A DNA stretch of 64,000 nucleotides from Sphingopyxis terrae subsp. terrae NBRC 15098 (GCF_001610975.1 NZ_CP013342.1:744001-808000); one strand, 5' to 3'; positions 55,831 through 64,000 are shown, numbered from the stretch's first letter. Notes: generated by a model not told the origin, from the letters alone. Numbers and translations are program-made.

Positions 55831-56541
55831 CTAGCGCGCCCTGCCGCACGCCACCGTGCCGGTGCCTACGTTGCGCACGGTGCAGACCGGGCGCCCCAGC
55901 ACCACGGTCTTGCCGCTGCCGCGCGCGGTGATCGCGGCCGATTTGACCGCGTTGAAGATATGGTCGCCCGTCCCTTCGCTGTCCGAAATCAGTCCGTCGA
56001 CCGCCAGCTTGCCGGCATCGACGACTCCCGAACCCGACAGCGTCATTTGCGCCTGCTTCGCCTTGCCGGCGAGCGTCAGCGTGCCGTTGCCGATCATCGC
56101 AACCGCCAACCGGTCGGTATCGACCGCATCGACACTCAGCTTGCCGGGACCGCGCAGGCCGAGTGCGACGCGCTGGCCCTTCATCCCGTCGATGTGAAGC
56201 GACCCCGCGCCGACCAGCGTTGCCGATTGCAGCGTCGCGGCGTTGATGCGGAGCAGCACCGCGCCCGGCGAACTGCCGCGGCGGTCGTCACCCGCGAACT
56301 GGCGCATCCCGATCACCAGCCGTCCATCGCGATTTTCGACGGTCAGCCGGTCGAGCGCATCCTGCGATCCCGTTGCCACCGCGCTCACCGGCGCGCGTGT
56401 CACCACCTCGACATCGACATCGGCGCCGACTTCGATCGCCGCGAAACTGGTGAGGCCGAAGCGCTTTTCGGCGGCGTGCGCCGACGCAGCGGACAAGAGG
56501 GCGGTCGCCGCGATCGCGGCCCATCGCATGTTGCTGGTCAT
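55831..56541 (-). CDS. Secreted GIN-domain (DUF2807) protein
   Basis: This 236-residue protein has a signal peptide (AAIAATALLSAASAHAAE). A right-handed parallel beta-solenoid of the DUF2807 head-GIN type follows, with repeats such as LVGAGSLHIDGMKG, LRGPGKLSVDAVD and LSGSGVVDAGKLAVDG. It is probably a periplasmic or surface adhesin-like protein. A lipoprotein of the same family is encoded 43 bp upstream. Confidence 0.88.
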   Translation of the reverse strand: MTSNMRWAAIAATALLSAASAHAAEKRFGLTSFAAIEVGADVDVEVVTRAPVSAVATGSQDALDRLTVENRDGRLVIGMRQFAGDDRRGSSPGAVLLRINAATLQSATLVGAGSLHIDGMKGQRVALGLRGPGKLSVDAVDTDRLAVAMIGNGTLTLAGKAKQAQMTLSGSGVVDAGKLAVDGLISDSEGTGDHIFNAVKSAAITARGSGKTVVLGRPVCTVRNVGTGTVACGRAR

Positions 56542-56584
56542 GCCGCCGCCTTAACCGGTTCGCGGCGGCGGCACCAGCGCGCGA

Positions 56585-57346
56585 TCATTTGCAGGTCGCG
56601 GTGCCCGATCCCATCTCGCGCGAGGTGCAGGTCGCACCGCCGGTCAGCGTCACATCGCCCGACCCCAGGATATTAATCGCCGCGGTACCGCTCGCCTGTC
56701 CTTCGACATTGCCCGATCCCGCGACCGACACGTCGAGCGTCTGCGCCGCAAGCCCCTTGGCATCGACATCGCCCGATCCGGTCACGCTGATCGCGCCCGA
56801 ATTGATCGTACCGCCGCCGATATCGACGTCGCCCGATCCCGAAATCGCGATTTTCGCGCTCTGCCCGGTCATCTTCGCGACCTTGAGGTCGCCCGATCCG
56901 GTCACCGTCGCCTCCAGCGCGTCGCCATCGACACTGTCGGCGTCGATCGAACCCGATCCGGTCAGACGCAGCATCGACAGTTTCGGCATGGTGATGCTGA
57001 TTTCGACGCCTTCATGGTCGCGCCCGCCGAAGCTGAAACCGTCGCGCTTGCGGCCGATCGACAGCGTCGAACCGTCGGTGACGATCTCGAGCTGGTCGAG
57101 CTCGCCTTGCGGCCCCTTGGCCGTGATGGCGAAGGCGTCGCCCTGGCGAATCGTGACGTCGTCGGGGCCGGTGACCTTGACGCCGGTGAAGCCGTTCAGC
57201 TCGAAGCCGCGGGAGGTAACCGGACCCGCATCGCGGGCACCCGACTTGCTGTCCTTGTCGCTGTCGATCGTGAAAGATCCGCCACAGGCCGCGGTCGCCA
57301 TCACAAGCGCCAGCGGCAAAACGCCAATCAACCGGTTTCGCATCAT
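56585..57346 (-). CDS. GIN-domain (DUF2807) lipoprotein
   Basis: From ATG 57346 (GAGGAG 5 bp upstream) this is a 253-residue lipoprotein with the lipobox MATAACGG. Its beta-solenoid has the phrase GSGD repeated about every 20 residues (GSGSIDADS, GSGDLKVAK, GSGDVDIGG, GSGDVDAKG, GSGNVEGQA, GSGDVTLTG). The very regular repeat also gives near-repeats in the DNA. It is anchored in the envelope; function unknown. Confidence 0.88.
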   Translation of the reverse strand: MMRNRLIGVLPLALVMATAACGGSFTIDSDKDSKSGARDAGPVTSRGFELNGFTGVKVTGPDDVTIRQGDAFAITAKGPQGELDQLEIVTDGSTLSIGRKRDGFSFGGRDHEGVEISITMPKLSMLRLTGSGSIDADSVDGDALEATVTGSGDLKVAKMTGQSAKIAISGSGDVDIGGGTINSGAISVTGSGDVDAKGLAAQTLDVSVAGSGNVEGQASGTAAINILGSGDVTLTGGATCTSREMGSGTATCK

Positions 57347-57401
57347 CAATCTCCTCTGTATTAGTCGCCTAACACAGAGGAGGCACACTGTCCAGTCAGG
57401 C

Positions 57402-58052
57402 CTACCAGCGCAGCAGCGGCGGCAGGATCAGGCGCCCGGCAATCGCCGACAGGATGACGACAAGCCCGTGCCACAGCGCGATATGGACCATATTGTCCGA
57501 CGAACAATGAAGCGCGAGCACCGCCGCACCCGCCGCACCTGCCGCCACCCCGACAACCCAGCCGGCGCGTTCGAGCGAGGTCGGCGCCCCACCCTTCAGC
57601 CATGCGAACAGCGCCGCTCCGACGCCGAGCCCGGCAAGCAGCCCGTCGAGCGTGCAGCGCATCCCGCCGTGCGGGTCCATCCCGTGCATCGCCGCATGGG
57701 TATCGCCCAGCCCGACGACGAGCGCAGTCAGCGGCAGCGCGAGCGCCGCGAGCCCGGCCCAGCGCCAACCGCTATAGTCGCGCCCGACCCCGGGCAGCCC
57801 CATGCGCAAGGCGCTCCAGGTTGCGGCCAGTCCCAGCGCGACGATCAGCCAGAAGGCGAACATCGGCATCGGCGCCATAGAGGCACCATGAGCCAGATCG
57901 TGCCGCATACCCAGCAGCCACAGCAGGGTGCCGCCGCCGATCAGCCACGCCGCCGCGGTCCAGGCCCCGCCGCGCAGCAGCCGGCGCGGCCGGATCGGCT
58001 TCAGATCATCGGCCAGGCCGTCGATCAGATCGTCGATCGATACGTCCGTCAT
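57402..58052 (-). CDS. nrsF: NrsF-type anti-sigma factor (DUF1109)
   Basis: From ATG 58052 this is a 216-residue protein with a cytoplasmic N-terminus (DDLIDGLADDLKPIRPRRLLRG) and six membrane helices. It has the conserved metal-sensing cysteines in GGMRCTLDGL and LHCSSDN. In Caulobacter, NrsF holds SigF inactive until heavy-metal stress. It starts one base after the sigma-factor stop. An in-frame ATG at 58067 is less likely. Confidence 0.9.
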   Translation of the reverse strand: MTDVSIDDLIDGLADDLKPIRPRRLLRGGAWTAAAWLIGGGTLLWLLGMRHDLAHGASMAPMPMFAFWLIVALGLAATWSALRMGLPGVGRDYSGWRWAGLAALALPLTALVVGLGDTHAAMHGMDPHGGMRCTLDGLLAGLGVGAALFAWLKGGAPTSLERAGWVVGVAAGAAGAAVLALHCSSDNMVHIALWHGLVVILSAIAGRLILPPLLRW

Positions 58053-58053
58053 G

Positions 58054-58575
58054 TCATTCGCTTTCAATATATTGGCTGAGCTTTTTCAAGCCGCGATGAA
58101 TATTCACCTTCACCAGCGATTCGCTCTGCCCGCAAATCCGCGATGCCTCGGCGATCGACGCGCCCTCGATCTTGACCAGCGTGATCGCCTGCGCCTGTTT
58201 CGGCGGCAACAGCGCGAGCAGATGATCGAGGCTGAGCCGCGCATGGACCGCCTCGTCCTCGGCGCCCACGGCGGCGTCATTGTCGCCGAGTTCGGCCTCG
58301 TCACGCTGGCGGCGCAACATGTCGATCCAGCGATAGCGCGCGATGGCGGCGAGCCACGGCAGAAAAGCGCGATCGCTGTCCCAGGTCGCCAGCTTGCGAT
58401 GCATCGACACCAAAGTTTCCTGGATCAGATCATCGACCTGATGCGGCGCGATCCGCCGCGCGAAATAGCGCGCGAGCCATGTCCGGCAATCGCCGAGCAG
58501 CGCGCGATAGGCCGCACGATCCCCCCGCTGCGAAGCGGCCATCAGGCGCGCGAGCGAAGGTTCGTCGAGGCTCAT
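58054..58575 (-). CDS. sigF: ECF sigma factor, SigF-like
   Basis: This 173-residue sigma factor has region 2 (DLIQETLVSMHRKLATWDSDRAFLPWLAAIARYRWID) and region 4 (LLPPKQAQAITLVKIEGASIAEASRICGQSESLVKVNIHRGLKKL). Its pairing with a DUF1109 anti-sigma factor is the hallmark of the SigF-NrsF group. It overlaps doxX by 4 bp (ATGA), so it is co-transcribed with the buf genes. Confidence 0.93.
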   Translation of the reverse strand: MSLDEPSLARLMAASQRGDRAAYRALLGDCRTWLARYFARRIAPHQVDDLIQETLVSMHRKLATWDSDRAFLPWLAAIARYRWIDMLRRQRDEAELGDNDAAVGAEDEAVHARLSLDHLLALLPPKQAQAITLVKIEGASIAEASRICGQSESLVKVNIHRGLKKLSQYIESE

Positions 58576-59030
58576 TTCCCGCGCATCCTAACAAGCAAGG
58601 CGTCGAGGGAAAACAGACCGCCGCCGCGCACGATCAGGATCGCGGCCATCGCGGTCCACAGCGAATGGACCGGCCACCACGCGTCGGGAAAGACGAATAT
58701 CTGGATGACGAGCGTCATCACCAGCAGCGCGCCCGCCGAAAAGCGGGTAGCAAGGCCGATGATCAACAGCGCGGGGAAGAGATGCTCGGCCCAGGTCGTC
58801 AGCGGCACCGCGATCGATGCGTCGAGCGGCAGGCCGGAAAATTCGTTGCGGAACATGTCATAAGTGTTGGGATCGATGGCAAGGAAGCTCCCTTCGACCA
58901 CCTTCGTCTGCCCCGATCGCCAGAAGACGCCGCCCAGCGCGACGCGCAGCAGCAGCAGGGCGACGCTTTCGACGAACCGGCCCGAAACGATCGCCACGCC
59001 GCGATCGTAAAATGCGACAATCTGCTTCAT
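58572..59030 (-). CDS. DoxX-family membrane protein of the buf operon
   Basis: From ATG 59030 this is a 152-residue protein with about four membrane helices (ALLLLRVALGGVFWRSGQTK, HLFPALLIIGLATRFSAGALLVM). DoxX proteins are regular partners of bufABC (sometimes named bufD) and of other metal or redox systems. It begins one base after the bufC stop codon. Confidence 0.9.
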   Translation of the reverse strand: MKQIVAFYDRGVAIVSGRFVESVALLLLRVALGGVFWRSGQTKVVEGSFLAIDPNTYDMFRNEFSGLPLDASIAVPLTTWAEHLFPALLIIGLATRFSAGALLVMTLVIQIFVFPDAWWPVHSLWTAMAAILIVRGGGLFSLDALLVRMRGK

Positions 59031-59031
59031 G

Positions 59032-59748
59032 CTATCCTTCTTCCCGCGCCATCTCGAGCGCCCCGGCGGCAATCAGCGACGCGATCGCCGCGCCGCCGCC
59101 CGGATGCTTTTCGGCAAGAAGCGCGATCAGGTTACGCAGCGGGCCGAAATCATCGGCCAGCGCCAGTGCCGCGGCTTCGGCCGGGGCAAGCGCGTGAACG
59201 CGCACCTCCGCATCGGGCCGGGCGAGGAGCACGAGCCGCGCCGCCGCGAGCGCGGGGTCGAGCGCCGCCGCTGCATCGCTCGACAAGCGGACGATCCGCG
59301 CAGCGGGATGCCGCCGGACCGCCAGCGACAGCAGCGCCGCCTCGCTCTGCCCCGCCAGTTCGGCCAAGGTCAGCGCGGGCGCGTCCGCGGCGTGATAACA
59401 TTCGAGCCACGCCCATTCGATCCGGGCGAGGTCCTGCGCGGGCGGCGGTGCTTTTTCGCGCAGCCAGTCGGCGAAGTCGGCGCCGATATCGGCCAACGCC
59501 CGACGCCGCGCGCCGTTCGTTTCGACATAATGCCGCGACAGCCGGTTGAATGTTTCGGCGCCCAGCAGATCGCGGAACAGCGGAAACGTTTCCTCCAGCG
59601 CGACGAGCCGCGCGTGCGAGATCGTATTGGCATGGACGCGCAGCCCGCGCAGAATCTGCGCCGGATCGCCCGCGAACAGCCAGTCGGGCAAATGGTCGGG
59701 CCCGCCGTTGATCGCCGCGGCGATGACGGCCTGATCGCGCTCAAGCAT
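59032..59748 (-). CDS. bufC: BufC, DUF2063 partner of the RiPP-modifying enzyme
   Basis: This 238-residue protein has the DUF2063 N-terminus (LRGLRVHANTISHARLVALEETFPLFRDLLGAETFNRLSRHYV). In bufferin and methanobactin-like systems this protein brings the precursor peptide to the MNIO enzyme. It overlaps bufB by 8 bp, which decides the start at 59748. Confidence 0.9.
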   Translation of the reverse strand: MLERDQAVIAAAINGGPDHLPDWLFAGDPAQILRGLRVHANTISHARLVALEETFPLFRDLLGAETFNRLSRHYVETNGARRRALADIGADFADWLREKAPPPAQDLARIEWAWLECYHAADAPALTLAELAGQSEAALLSLAVRRHPAARIVRLSSDAAAALDPALAAARLVLLARPDAEVRVHALAPAEAAALALADDFGPLRNLIALLAEKHPGGGAAIASLIAAGALEMAREEG

Positions 59749-60616
59749 CGGCGGTGACGGGTGAACAGGCCGCGATGAGCGTGTCGGCGCGCGCGGCTTC
59801 GGCGTGCAGCACCGCATAGTCCGGAACGTCGCTGTCCCATTCGACGAGTACCGGCGTCGGCCCTGCCCGGCGCAGAAAGCGGTCGAGCAAGGTCCAGCAG
59901 GCCGCGCCGACCGGCGATCCATGATCGTCGATGGCGACCATGCCGCCCTCGCCATCGGGCTTCACCGCATGGCCCGCCACATGAACTTCGCCGACCAGCC
60001 GCGGGTCGAATGCGTCGAGCCAGGCTTCGGGGTCACGGCCCAGATTATGGGCGGAAACAAGAATGTTATTGATGTCGAGCAACAGGCCGCAGCCGGTCCG
60101 GCGGCACAGTTCGTGCAGGAAATCGACCTCGCACCAATTGCTTGCCGCAAAGGCAAGATAGCGCGACGGATTTTCGATCAGGATCGCGCGGCCGAGCCGG
60201 TCCTGCACGCGCGCCACTTCACCCGCAAAATGCGCGAGCGCGGCGCTGGTATAGGGGATTGGCAACAGGTCGGGAAATTTGTCGCCGGGGCCGTTGCTCC
60301 AGCTCAGATGGTCCGACACCATGGCAGGCATATAGCGCGCGCACAGCGCCGCCAGCGCATCGAGCTCGCCGCGATCGACGCCGCCCGACGACCCCAGCGA
60401 CAGGCCGACCGAATGAAAGCTGAGCGGCATATGCTCGGCGATCGCGGTCAGCCAGCGATGCGGGGGCCCGCCCGGGCCGAAATAATTCTGGGGGTGGATT
60501 TCGGCCCAGGCGGGTGCCGTGCCCGCCTCCACCGCGGCAAGAAGCGCGGCATAATGCTGAGATTTCAGTCCTATGCCGGCGCGTCGGGGCAGCCGGGGGG
60601 TAGTGGAGGCGGACAC
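59741..60616 (-). CDS. bufB: BufB, MNIO (DUF692) peptide-modifying enzyme
   Basis: This 291-residue TIM-barrel enzyme of the DUF692/MNIO family has GIGLKSQHY, AEIHPQNYFGPGG, SFHSVGLSLG, VSDHLSW, LIENPSRY, LLDINNILVSAHNLG and GEVHVAGH, which carry the His/Asp/Glu ligands of the multinuclear iron site. In bufferins it converts cysteines of BufA to thiooxazoles that bind copper. It starts 9 bp after the bufA stop. Confidence 0.93.
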   Translation of the reverse strand: MSASTTPRLPRRAGIGLKSQHYAALLAAVEAGTAPAWAEIHPQNYFGPGGPPHRWLTAIAEHMPLSFHSVGLSLGSSGGVDRGELDALAALCARYMPAMVSDHLSWSNGPGDKFPDLLPIPYTSAALAHFAGEVARVQDRLGRAILIENPSRYLAFAASNWCEVDFLHELCRRTGCGLLLDINNILVSAHNLGRDPEAWLDAFDPRLVGEVHVAGHAVKPDGEGGMVAIDDHGSPVGAACWTLLDRFLRRAGPTPVLVEWDSDVPDYAVLHAEAARADTLIAACSPVTADA

Positions 60617-60625
60617 GGCGGGGGC

Positions 60626-60922
60626 TCAGCTCTTCTTTTGCGGCACCGGCTTGGCATTGCCCTCATGCGCGGTCAGCGTGCCGCCCATCTTGACGCAGGT
60701 GCCCGCCGGAACCGACTTCCAGGCATTGCCCTGATAATTGACCGTCGAGGTGCCCGCGCAGCTCGTGCCCGGACCGGCGGCGCAATCATTCTTGCCCTTC
60801 AGCGCGACGCCGAAGCATTTTTCGGTCTTTCCAGCCGCAGCAGCGGTTCCCGGCGCCATCGCGCCGGCGGCCATGGCCAGAACGGCCGAAGCGGCCAGCG
60901 ACAGTTTCACGACATTGCTCAT
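60626..60922 (-). CDS. bufA: BufA, DUF2282 bufferin precursor
   Basis: This 98-residue peptide has a signal sequence ([23 protein letters not shown]) and a core with four cysteines (Cys36, Cys47, Cys55, Cys76) in [20 protein letters not shown] and WKSVPAGTC. It matches the DUF2282 class of long RiPP precursors. After modification by BufB/BufC it would act in the periplasm as a copper-binding protective protein. It is the first gene of the operon, behind the SigF-type promoter. Confidence 0.92.
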   Translation of the reverse strand: MSNVVKLSLAASAVLAMAAGAMAPGTAAAAGKTEKCFGVALKGKNDCAAGPGTSCAGTSTVNYQGNAWKSVPAGTCVKMGGTLTAHEGNAKPVPQKKS

Positions 60923-60976
60923 TCTTCACTCCATTCACAACAAAGGGGGATGCGGGGGGATGGCATCGAAGGGAAA

Positions 60977-61002
60977 TTCGCCGCGCCGCCCGGCAAGGTT
61001 AC
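60977..61002 (-). promoter_or_regulatory. SigF-type promoter of the buf operon
   Basis: The minus strand reads GTAACC (-35, 61002-60997), 16 nt, CGAA (-10, 60980-60977). This is exactly the consensus reported for Caulobacter SigF, GTAACC-N16-CGAA. Transcription would begin about 50 bp upstream of bufA. Confidence 0.8.
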
Positions 61003-61072
61003 AGCGCGCCATCTTGTCGCCACCTTCGCACGGCAAAGGAGCCTTTCCCCTCCCCGATACCGAGAGAGAAAC

Positions 61073-61549
61073 GTGAGCGTAGCGTTCCGCCGCGAAAGCG
61101 ATGACGAACATATGGAACCGGTCTTCGAATGGCCGATCCCGCCGGGCGCCAATCTGGTAACCCCGCGCGGACACCGTCTGCTCGGCGAAGAATTCGCGCA
61201 GATCGAAGCCGCCATCGCGGCGGCGGAAACCGACGATGCGCGCAAGAAATTGCAGCGCCGCCAGCGCTATGTCGCCACGCGCCACGCGACCGCGGAGGTG
61301 CAGGCCGCGCCCGCGGACGGGATCGTCGGGGTCGGCAGCGCGGTACGCTATCGGCTCGCAGGTACCGAGCGCGCCGTGACGATCGTCGGGCATGACGAAG
61401 CCGATCCGGCGGCAGGGCGGATTGCCTTCACCGCGCCGCTCGGCCGCGCCCTGATGGGCGCCGAGGTCGGCGAGAACGTCGAATTCCAGGGCCGCGAGGA
61501 TGCCATCACCGTCCTTGCCGCCGCGCCCGATGCGGAGGAAATGGCATGA
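61073..61549 (+). CDS. GreA/GreB C-terminal-domain protein
   Basis: This 158-residue protein starts at GTG 61073 (GAGAGAG upstream); ATG 61112 is an alternative. It has an N-terminal helical part (EEFAQIEAAIAAAETDDARKKLQRRQRYVATR) and a FKBP-like C-terminal domain (VGVGSAVRYRL ... RIAFTAPLGRALMGAEVGENVEF), as in GreA-like or Rnk-type factors. The acidic coiled-coil tip of real Gre factors is not obvious. It may bind RNA polymerase. Confidence 0.8.
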   Translation: MSVAFRRESDDEHMEPVFEWPIPPGANLVTPRGHRLLGEEFAQIEAAIAAAETDDARKKLQRRQRYVATRHATAEVQAAPADGIVGVGSAVRYRLAGTERAVTIVGHDEADPAAGRIAFTAPLGRALMGAEVGENVEFQGREDAITVLAAAPDAEEMA

Positions 61550-61725
61550 AGGACAAGTTCGAACGCCACAAGCAGCCGTGGACCGCCGCCGAAATCGACA
61601 AGCTCCACACGCTGGCGAAAAAGGGCATGGCGCTCAAAGCCATCGCCAAGGCCCTGACGCGGAGCGAAGAGTCGGTAAAAATCCGGGCCAAGGCCGACGG
61701 CCTGTCGATCGCAAAGCTGCGCTGA
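61546..61725 (+). CDS. Small SANT/Myb-like HTH protein
   Basis: This 59-residue basic protein begins MKDKFERHKQPWTAAEIDKLHTLAKKGMALKAIAKALTRSEESVKIRAKADGL. The Trp and helix pattern resemble SANT/Myb or GcrA-like DNA-binding units. It is coupled by ATGA to the Gre-like gene. Function unknown. Confidence 0.7.
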   Translation: MKDKFERHKQPWTAAEIDKLHTLAKKGMALKAIAKALTRSEESVKIRAKADGLSIAKLR

Positions 61726-61734
61726 CCACCCCGC

Positions 61735-62907
61735 ATGACCGCCACCGATTATGATGCCATCGTGCTGGGTGCCGGCGCGGCCGGGCTGATGTGCGCCGCG
61801 GTCGCGGGGCAAAGGGGTCGCCGCGTTCTCTTGCTCGACCATGCCGAGCAGGTGGGCAAGAAAATCCTGATCTCGGGCGGCGGCCGCTGCAATTTCACCA
61901 ATATCCATACAGCGCCCGACCGCTATATTTCAGCGAATCCGCATTTCGCCAAATCGGCGCTCGCGCGCTACACGCCCGCCGATTTTATCGCGCTGGTCGA
62001 TGCCTATGGCATTGCGCATCACGAAAAAACGCTCGGCCAACTGTTCTGCGATGGGTCGGCGAAACAGATCGTCGCGATGCTGCTCGAGGAATGTGCAAAG
62101 GGCGGCGTCGAAGTCCGCTGCGGCCAGCCGGTGCGCGCCGTCAAGCATGCGGATGGCATCTTCTCCGTCGCCTTCGGCGACCGGCATGTCCGCGCGCCCA
62201 ACCTCGTCATCGCTACCGGCGGCCCATCGATCCCGAAGATGGGTGCGACCGGCTTTGCTTACGATCTGGCGCGCCAGTTCGGCGTGAAAATCGTCGAGCC
62301 GCGCCCCGCGCTCGTCCCGCTGACGCTCGGCGGTGACGATGTGTTGTTCCGCGAACTGTCGGGCGTCGCAACCCCGGTCGAGGCGCGCGCGGGCAAGGCG
62401 GCGTTCCGTGAAGCGGCGCTGTTCACCCACAAGGGTCTGTCGGGTCCGGCAATCCTCCAGATCAGCAGCTATTGGCGTCCCGGCGATCCGGTGACGATCG
62501 ACTTCCTGCCCGCCGCCACGCCCGGATGGCTGATCGACGCAAAGCGCGCGCGTCCACGCGCCACGCTCGCCGCAACGCTGCCCCTGCCCGATCGGCTGGC
62601 GCAGACGCTCGCCGAGCGGCTGGAGTTGGCCGGCGAGCTCGGCGCGCAAACCGACCGCAGGCTTGCCGATGCGGAGGCGCGGCTCGCGCGCTGGACCTTC
62701 CATCCGAACGGCACCGAAGGCTTTGCCAAGGCCGAGGTGACGGTGGGCGGCATTTCGACCGCGAATCTTTCGTCGCAATCAATGATGGCCAAAAGCGTGC
62801 CGGGACTGTATGCGGTCGGCGAAGCCGTGGACGTCACCGGGTGGCTGGGCGGCTACAATTTTCAATGGGCCTGGGCCAGCGGATACGCGGCGGGTCAGGC
62901 CCTTTAG
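61735..62907 (+). CDS. HI0933/YhiN-family FAD-dependent oxidoreductase
   Basis: This 390-residue flavoprotein has the dinucleotide motif VLGAGAAGLMCAAVAGQRG near 10-28. It has KKILISGGGRCNFTN near 43-57 and a C-terminal GLYAVGEAVDVTGWLGGYNFQWAWASG, both typical of the HI0933 family. Substrate unknown. It follows the SANT-like gene by 9 bp. Confidence 0.92.
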   Translation: MTATDYDAIVLGAGAAGLMCAAVAGQRGRRVLLLDHAEQVGKKILISGGGRCNFTNIHTAPDRYISANPHFAKSALARYTPADFIALVDAYGIAHHEKTLGQLFCDGSAKQIVAMLLEECAKGGVEVRCGQPVRAVKHADGIFSVAFGDRHVRAPNLVIATGGPSIPKMGATGFAYDLARQFGVKIVEPRPALVPLTLGGDDVLFRELSGVATPVEARAGKAAFREAALFTHKGLSGPAILQISSYWRPGDPVTIDFLPAATPGWLIDAKRARPRATLAATLPLPDRLAQTLAERLELAGELGAQTDRRLADAEARLARWTFHPNGTEGFAKAEVTVGGISTANLSSQSMMAKSVPGLYAVGEAVDVTGWLGGYNFQWAWASGYAAGQAL

Positions 62908-62933
62908 GAAAAAAACCCAGATATTTCTTCGTC

Positions 62934-62954
62934 ATGCCGAACGGGGTTCGGCAT
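62934..62954. repeat. Short REP-like hairpin
   Basis: A perfect 9-bp inverted repeat ATGCCGAAC-GGG-GTTCGGCAT lies in the 148-bp gap between the flavoprotein and helicase genes. It could be a terminator or one copy of a palindromic repeat common in sphingomonad intergenic DNA. Confidence 0.5.
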
Positions 62955-63055
62955 CCATGACCAGTGTTTCGATCGCGGGCGACCGACCCCGGGACGCAGA
63001 CTGGGCAGCGAGGACCAAACCGCGGCGCCTTTGCTGCACAGGATAGAAGAATAAA

Positions 63056-64000
63056 ATGCCCTTTGAAAATCTCTCGCCCGTCCTTGCGGACGCCCTTGCC
63101 GCGCGCGGCTATGAAGGACTTACCCCCGTTCAGACCCACGTCGTCGAGGCCGAAGCCATCGGCCGCGACCTGCTCGTCTCGGCGCAGACCGGCTCGGGCA
63201 AGACCGTTGCCTTTGGTCTCGCCATGGCCGGCGAATTGCTCGAGGATGGGCGCCTGCCCTTCGCGGCCGCGCCGCTGGCGCTGATCATTGCACCGACGCG
63301 CGAACTCGCGTTGCAGGTCAGCCGCGAACTCAGCTGGCTCTACGCGAAGGCCGGCGCGCGCATCGCGACCTGTGTCGGCGGCATGGATGCAAGCCGCGAG
63401 CGCCGGATGCTCAGCCAGGGCGTGCACATCGTCGTCGGCACCCCCGGCCGCCTGCGCGACCATCTCGAACGCGGCGCGCTCGACCTGGAATCGCTGCGCG
63501 TCGCCGTGCTCGACGAGGCCGACGAAATGCTCGACATGGGCTTTCGCGAAGACCTTGAGGAAATCCTCGACGCGACCCCCGAAGCGCGCCGCACTTTGCT
63601 CTTTTCGGCGACGATCCCCAAACCGATCGCCCAGCTTGCCAAACATTATCAACGCGACGCGCTGCGCATCTCGACCGTCGGCGAAGATCGCGGCCATGGC
63701 GACATCGCCTATCAGGTCGTCACCGTCGCACCCGCCGATATCGAGGGCGCGGTCGTCAATTTGCTGCGGTTGCACGAGGCCGACACGGCAATGCTGTTCT
63801 GCGCCACGCGCGACAATGTCCGCCGCCTCCACGCCAGCCTCCTCGAGCGCGGCTTCGCGGCGGTGGCGCTGTCGGGCGAGCACAGCCAGTCCGAACGCAA
63901 CCACGCGCTGCAGGCGCTGCGCGACCGCCGCGCACGCGTCTGCGTCGCGACCGACGTCGCCGCGCGCGGTATCGACCTGCCGAGCCTCAGCCTCGTCATT
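63056..64000 (+). CDS. DEAD-box ATP-dependent RNA helicase, cut by window edge
   Basis: From ATG 63056, 315 codons run to the window end without a stop. Motifs in order: Q motif (GYEGLTPVQTHVV), I AQTGSGKT, Ia PTRELALQV, Ib TPGRLRDH, II DEAD, III SAT, IV MLFCATRDN, V ATDVAARGID. It remodels RNA, for example in ribosome assembly or cold adaptation. The C-terminal tail that would define the subfamily lies outside. Confidence 0.95.
   Translation, partial: MPFENLSPVLADALAARGYEGLTPVQTHVVEAEAIGRDLLVSAQTGSGKTVAFGLAMAGELLEDGRLPFAAAPLALIIAPTRELALQVSRELSWLYAKAGARIATCVGGMDASRERRMLSQGVHIVVGTPGRLRDHLERGALDLESLRVAVLDEADEMLDMGFREDLEEILDATPEARRTLLFSATIPKPIAQLAKHYQRDALRISTVGEDRGHGDIAYQVVTVAPADIEGAVVNLLRLHEADTAMLFCATRDNVRRLHASLLERGFAAVALSGEHSQSERNHALQALRDRRARVCVATDVAARGIDLPSLSLVI

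Overview
The window is GC-rich, densely coded DNA with many 4-bp ATGA gene overlaps. The TonB-dependent receptor, the P450/CoA-ligase degradation genes, the SigF/NrsF pair and the overall gene style point to an alphaproteobacterium of the order Sphingomonadales, plausibly Sphingopyxis. The genus is an inference from gene content, not a measurement.

Region 1 (1-14.8 kb) is catabolic. A leftward operon headed by a TetR regulator (10.8 kb) carries a cytochrome P450, an SDR, a histidine phosphatase, an acyl-CoA synthetase, a TonB-dependent receptor, a second SDR, an acyl-CoA dehydrogenase, a phosphotransferase-fold protein and a 2Fe-2S ferredoxin cut by the window edge. A divergent rightward operon carries an SDR, a second phosphotransferase, a DUF6285-like protein and an aldehyde dehydrogenase. 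Together they fit uptake, hydroxylation, oxidation and CoA activation of a hydrophobic substrate. The two operons share a palindrome-rich control region.

Region 2 (14.8-39.7 kb) is a mosaic accessory island that ends at a tRNA-Arg(CCT) gene next to a large serine recombinase. It holds two exonuclease-like genes and an SRAP (YedK/HMCES) gene split in two by a block of about 5 kb (TetR, HlyD adaptor, FtsX-like permease, ATPase, 1-Cys peroxiredoxin, truncated metallo-beta-lactamase-fold gene). Next come an OsmC gene, an arsenic operon (arsR-arsI-arsC-acr3), a beheaded DUF389 gene and several small unknown genes. The right part has an IS3-family element with a 3-bp target duplication, a MobA/MobL relaxase with an oriT-like hairpin region, and an unknown gene interrupted by a second IS3-family element with a 4-bp target duplication. 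Relaxase plus recombinase with no replication or transfer-pore genes suggests an integrative mobilizable element, later rearranged.

Region 3 (39.7-55.4 kb) has housekeeping genes (DUF1178, glutaredoxin, a frameshifted comF, a methyltransferase), then a tightly overlapped leftward gene set. This encodes 3-hydroxyanthranilate 3,4-dioxygenase, the 2-aminomuconate meta-cleavage pathway to pyruvate and acetyl-CoA, an SsuABC-like transporter, an FAH-family protein, a VOC protein, a hydrolase and a TauE-type exporter. The decarboxylase expected between the dioxygenase and the semialdehyde dehydrogenase is not present. An aspartate-dehydrogenase homologue and a VOC gene diverge from it.

Region 4 (55.4-64 kb) has a YdeI-like gene, two GIN-domain (DUF2807) proteins and a six-gene bufferin operon (bufA-bufB-bufC-doxX-sigF-nrsF) with a promoter matching the SigF consensus GTAACC-N16-CGAA. 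It ends with a GreA-like gene, a small SANT-like gene, a HI0933-family flavoprotein and the start of a DEAD-box RNA helicase.
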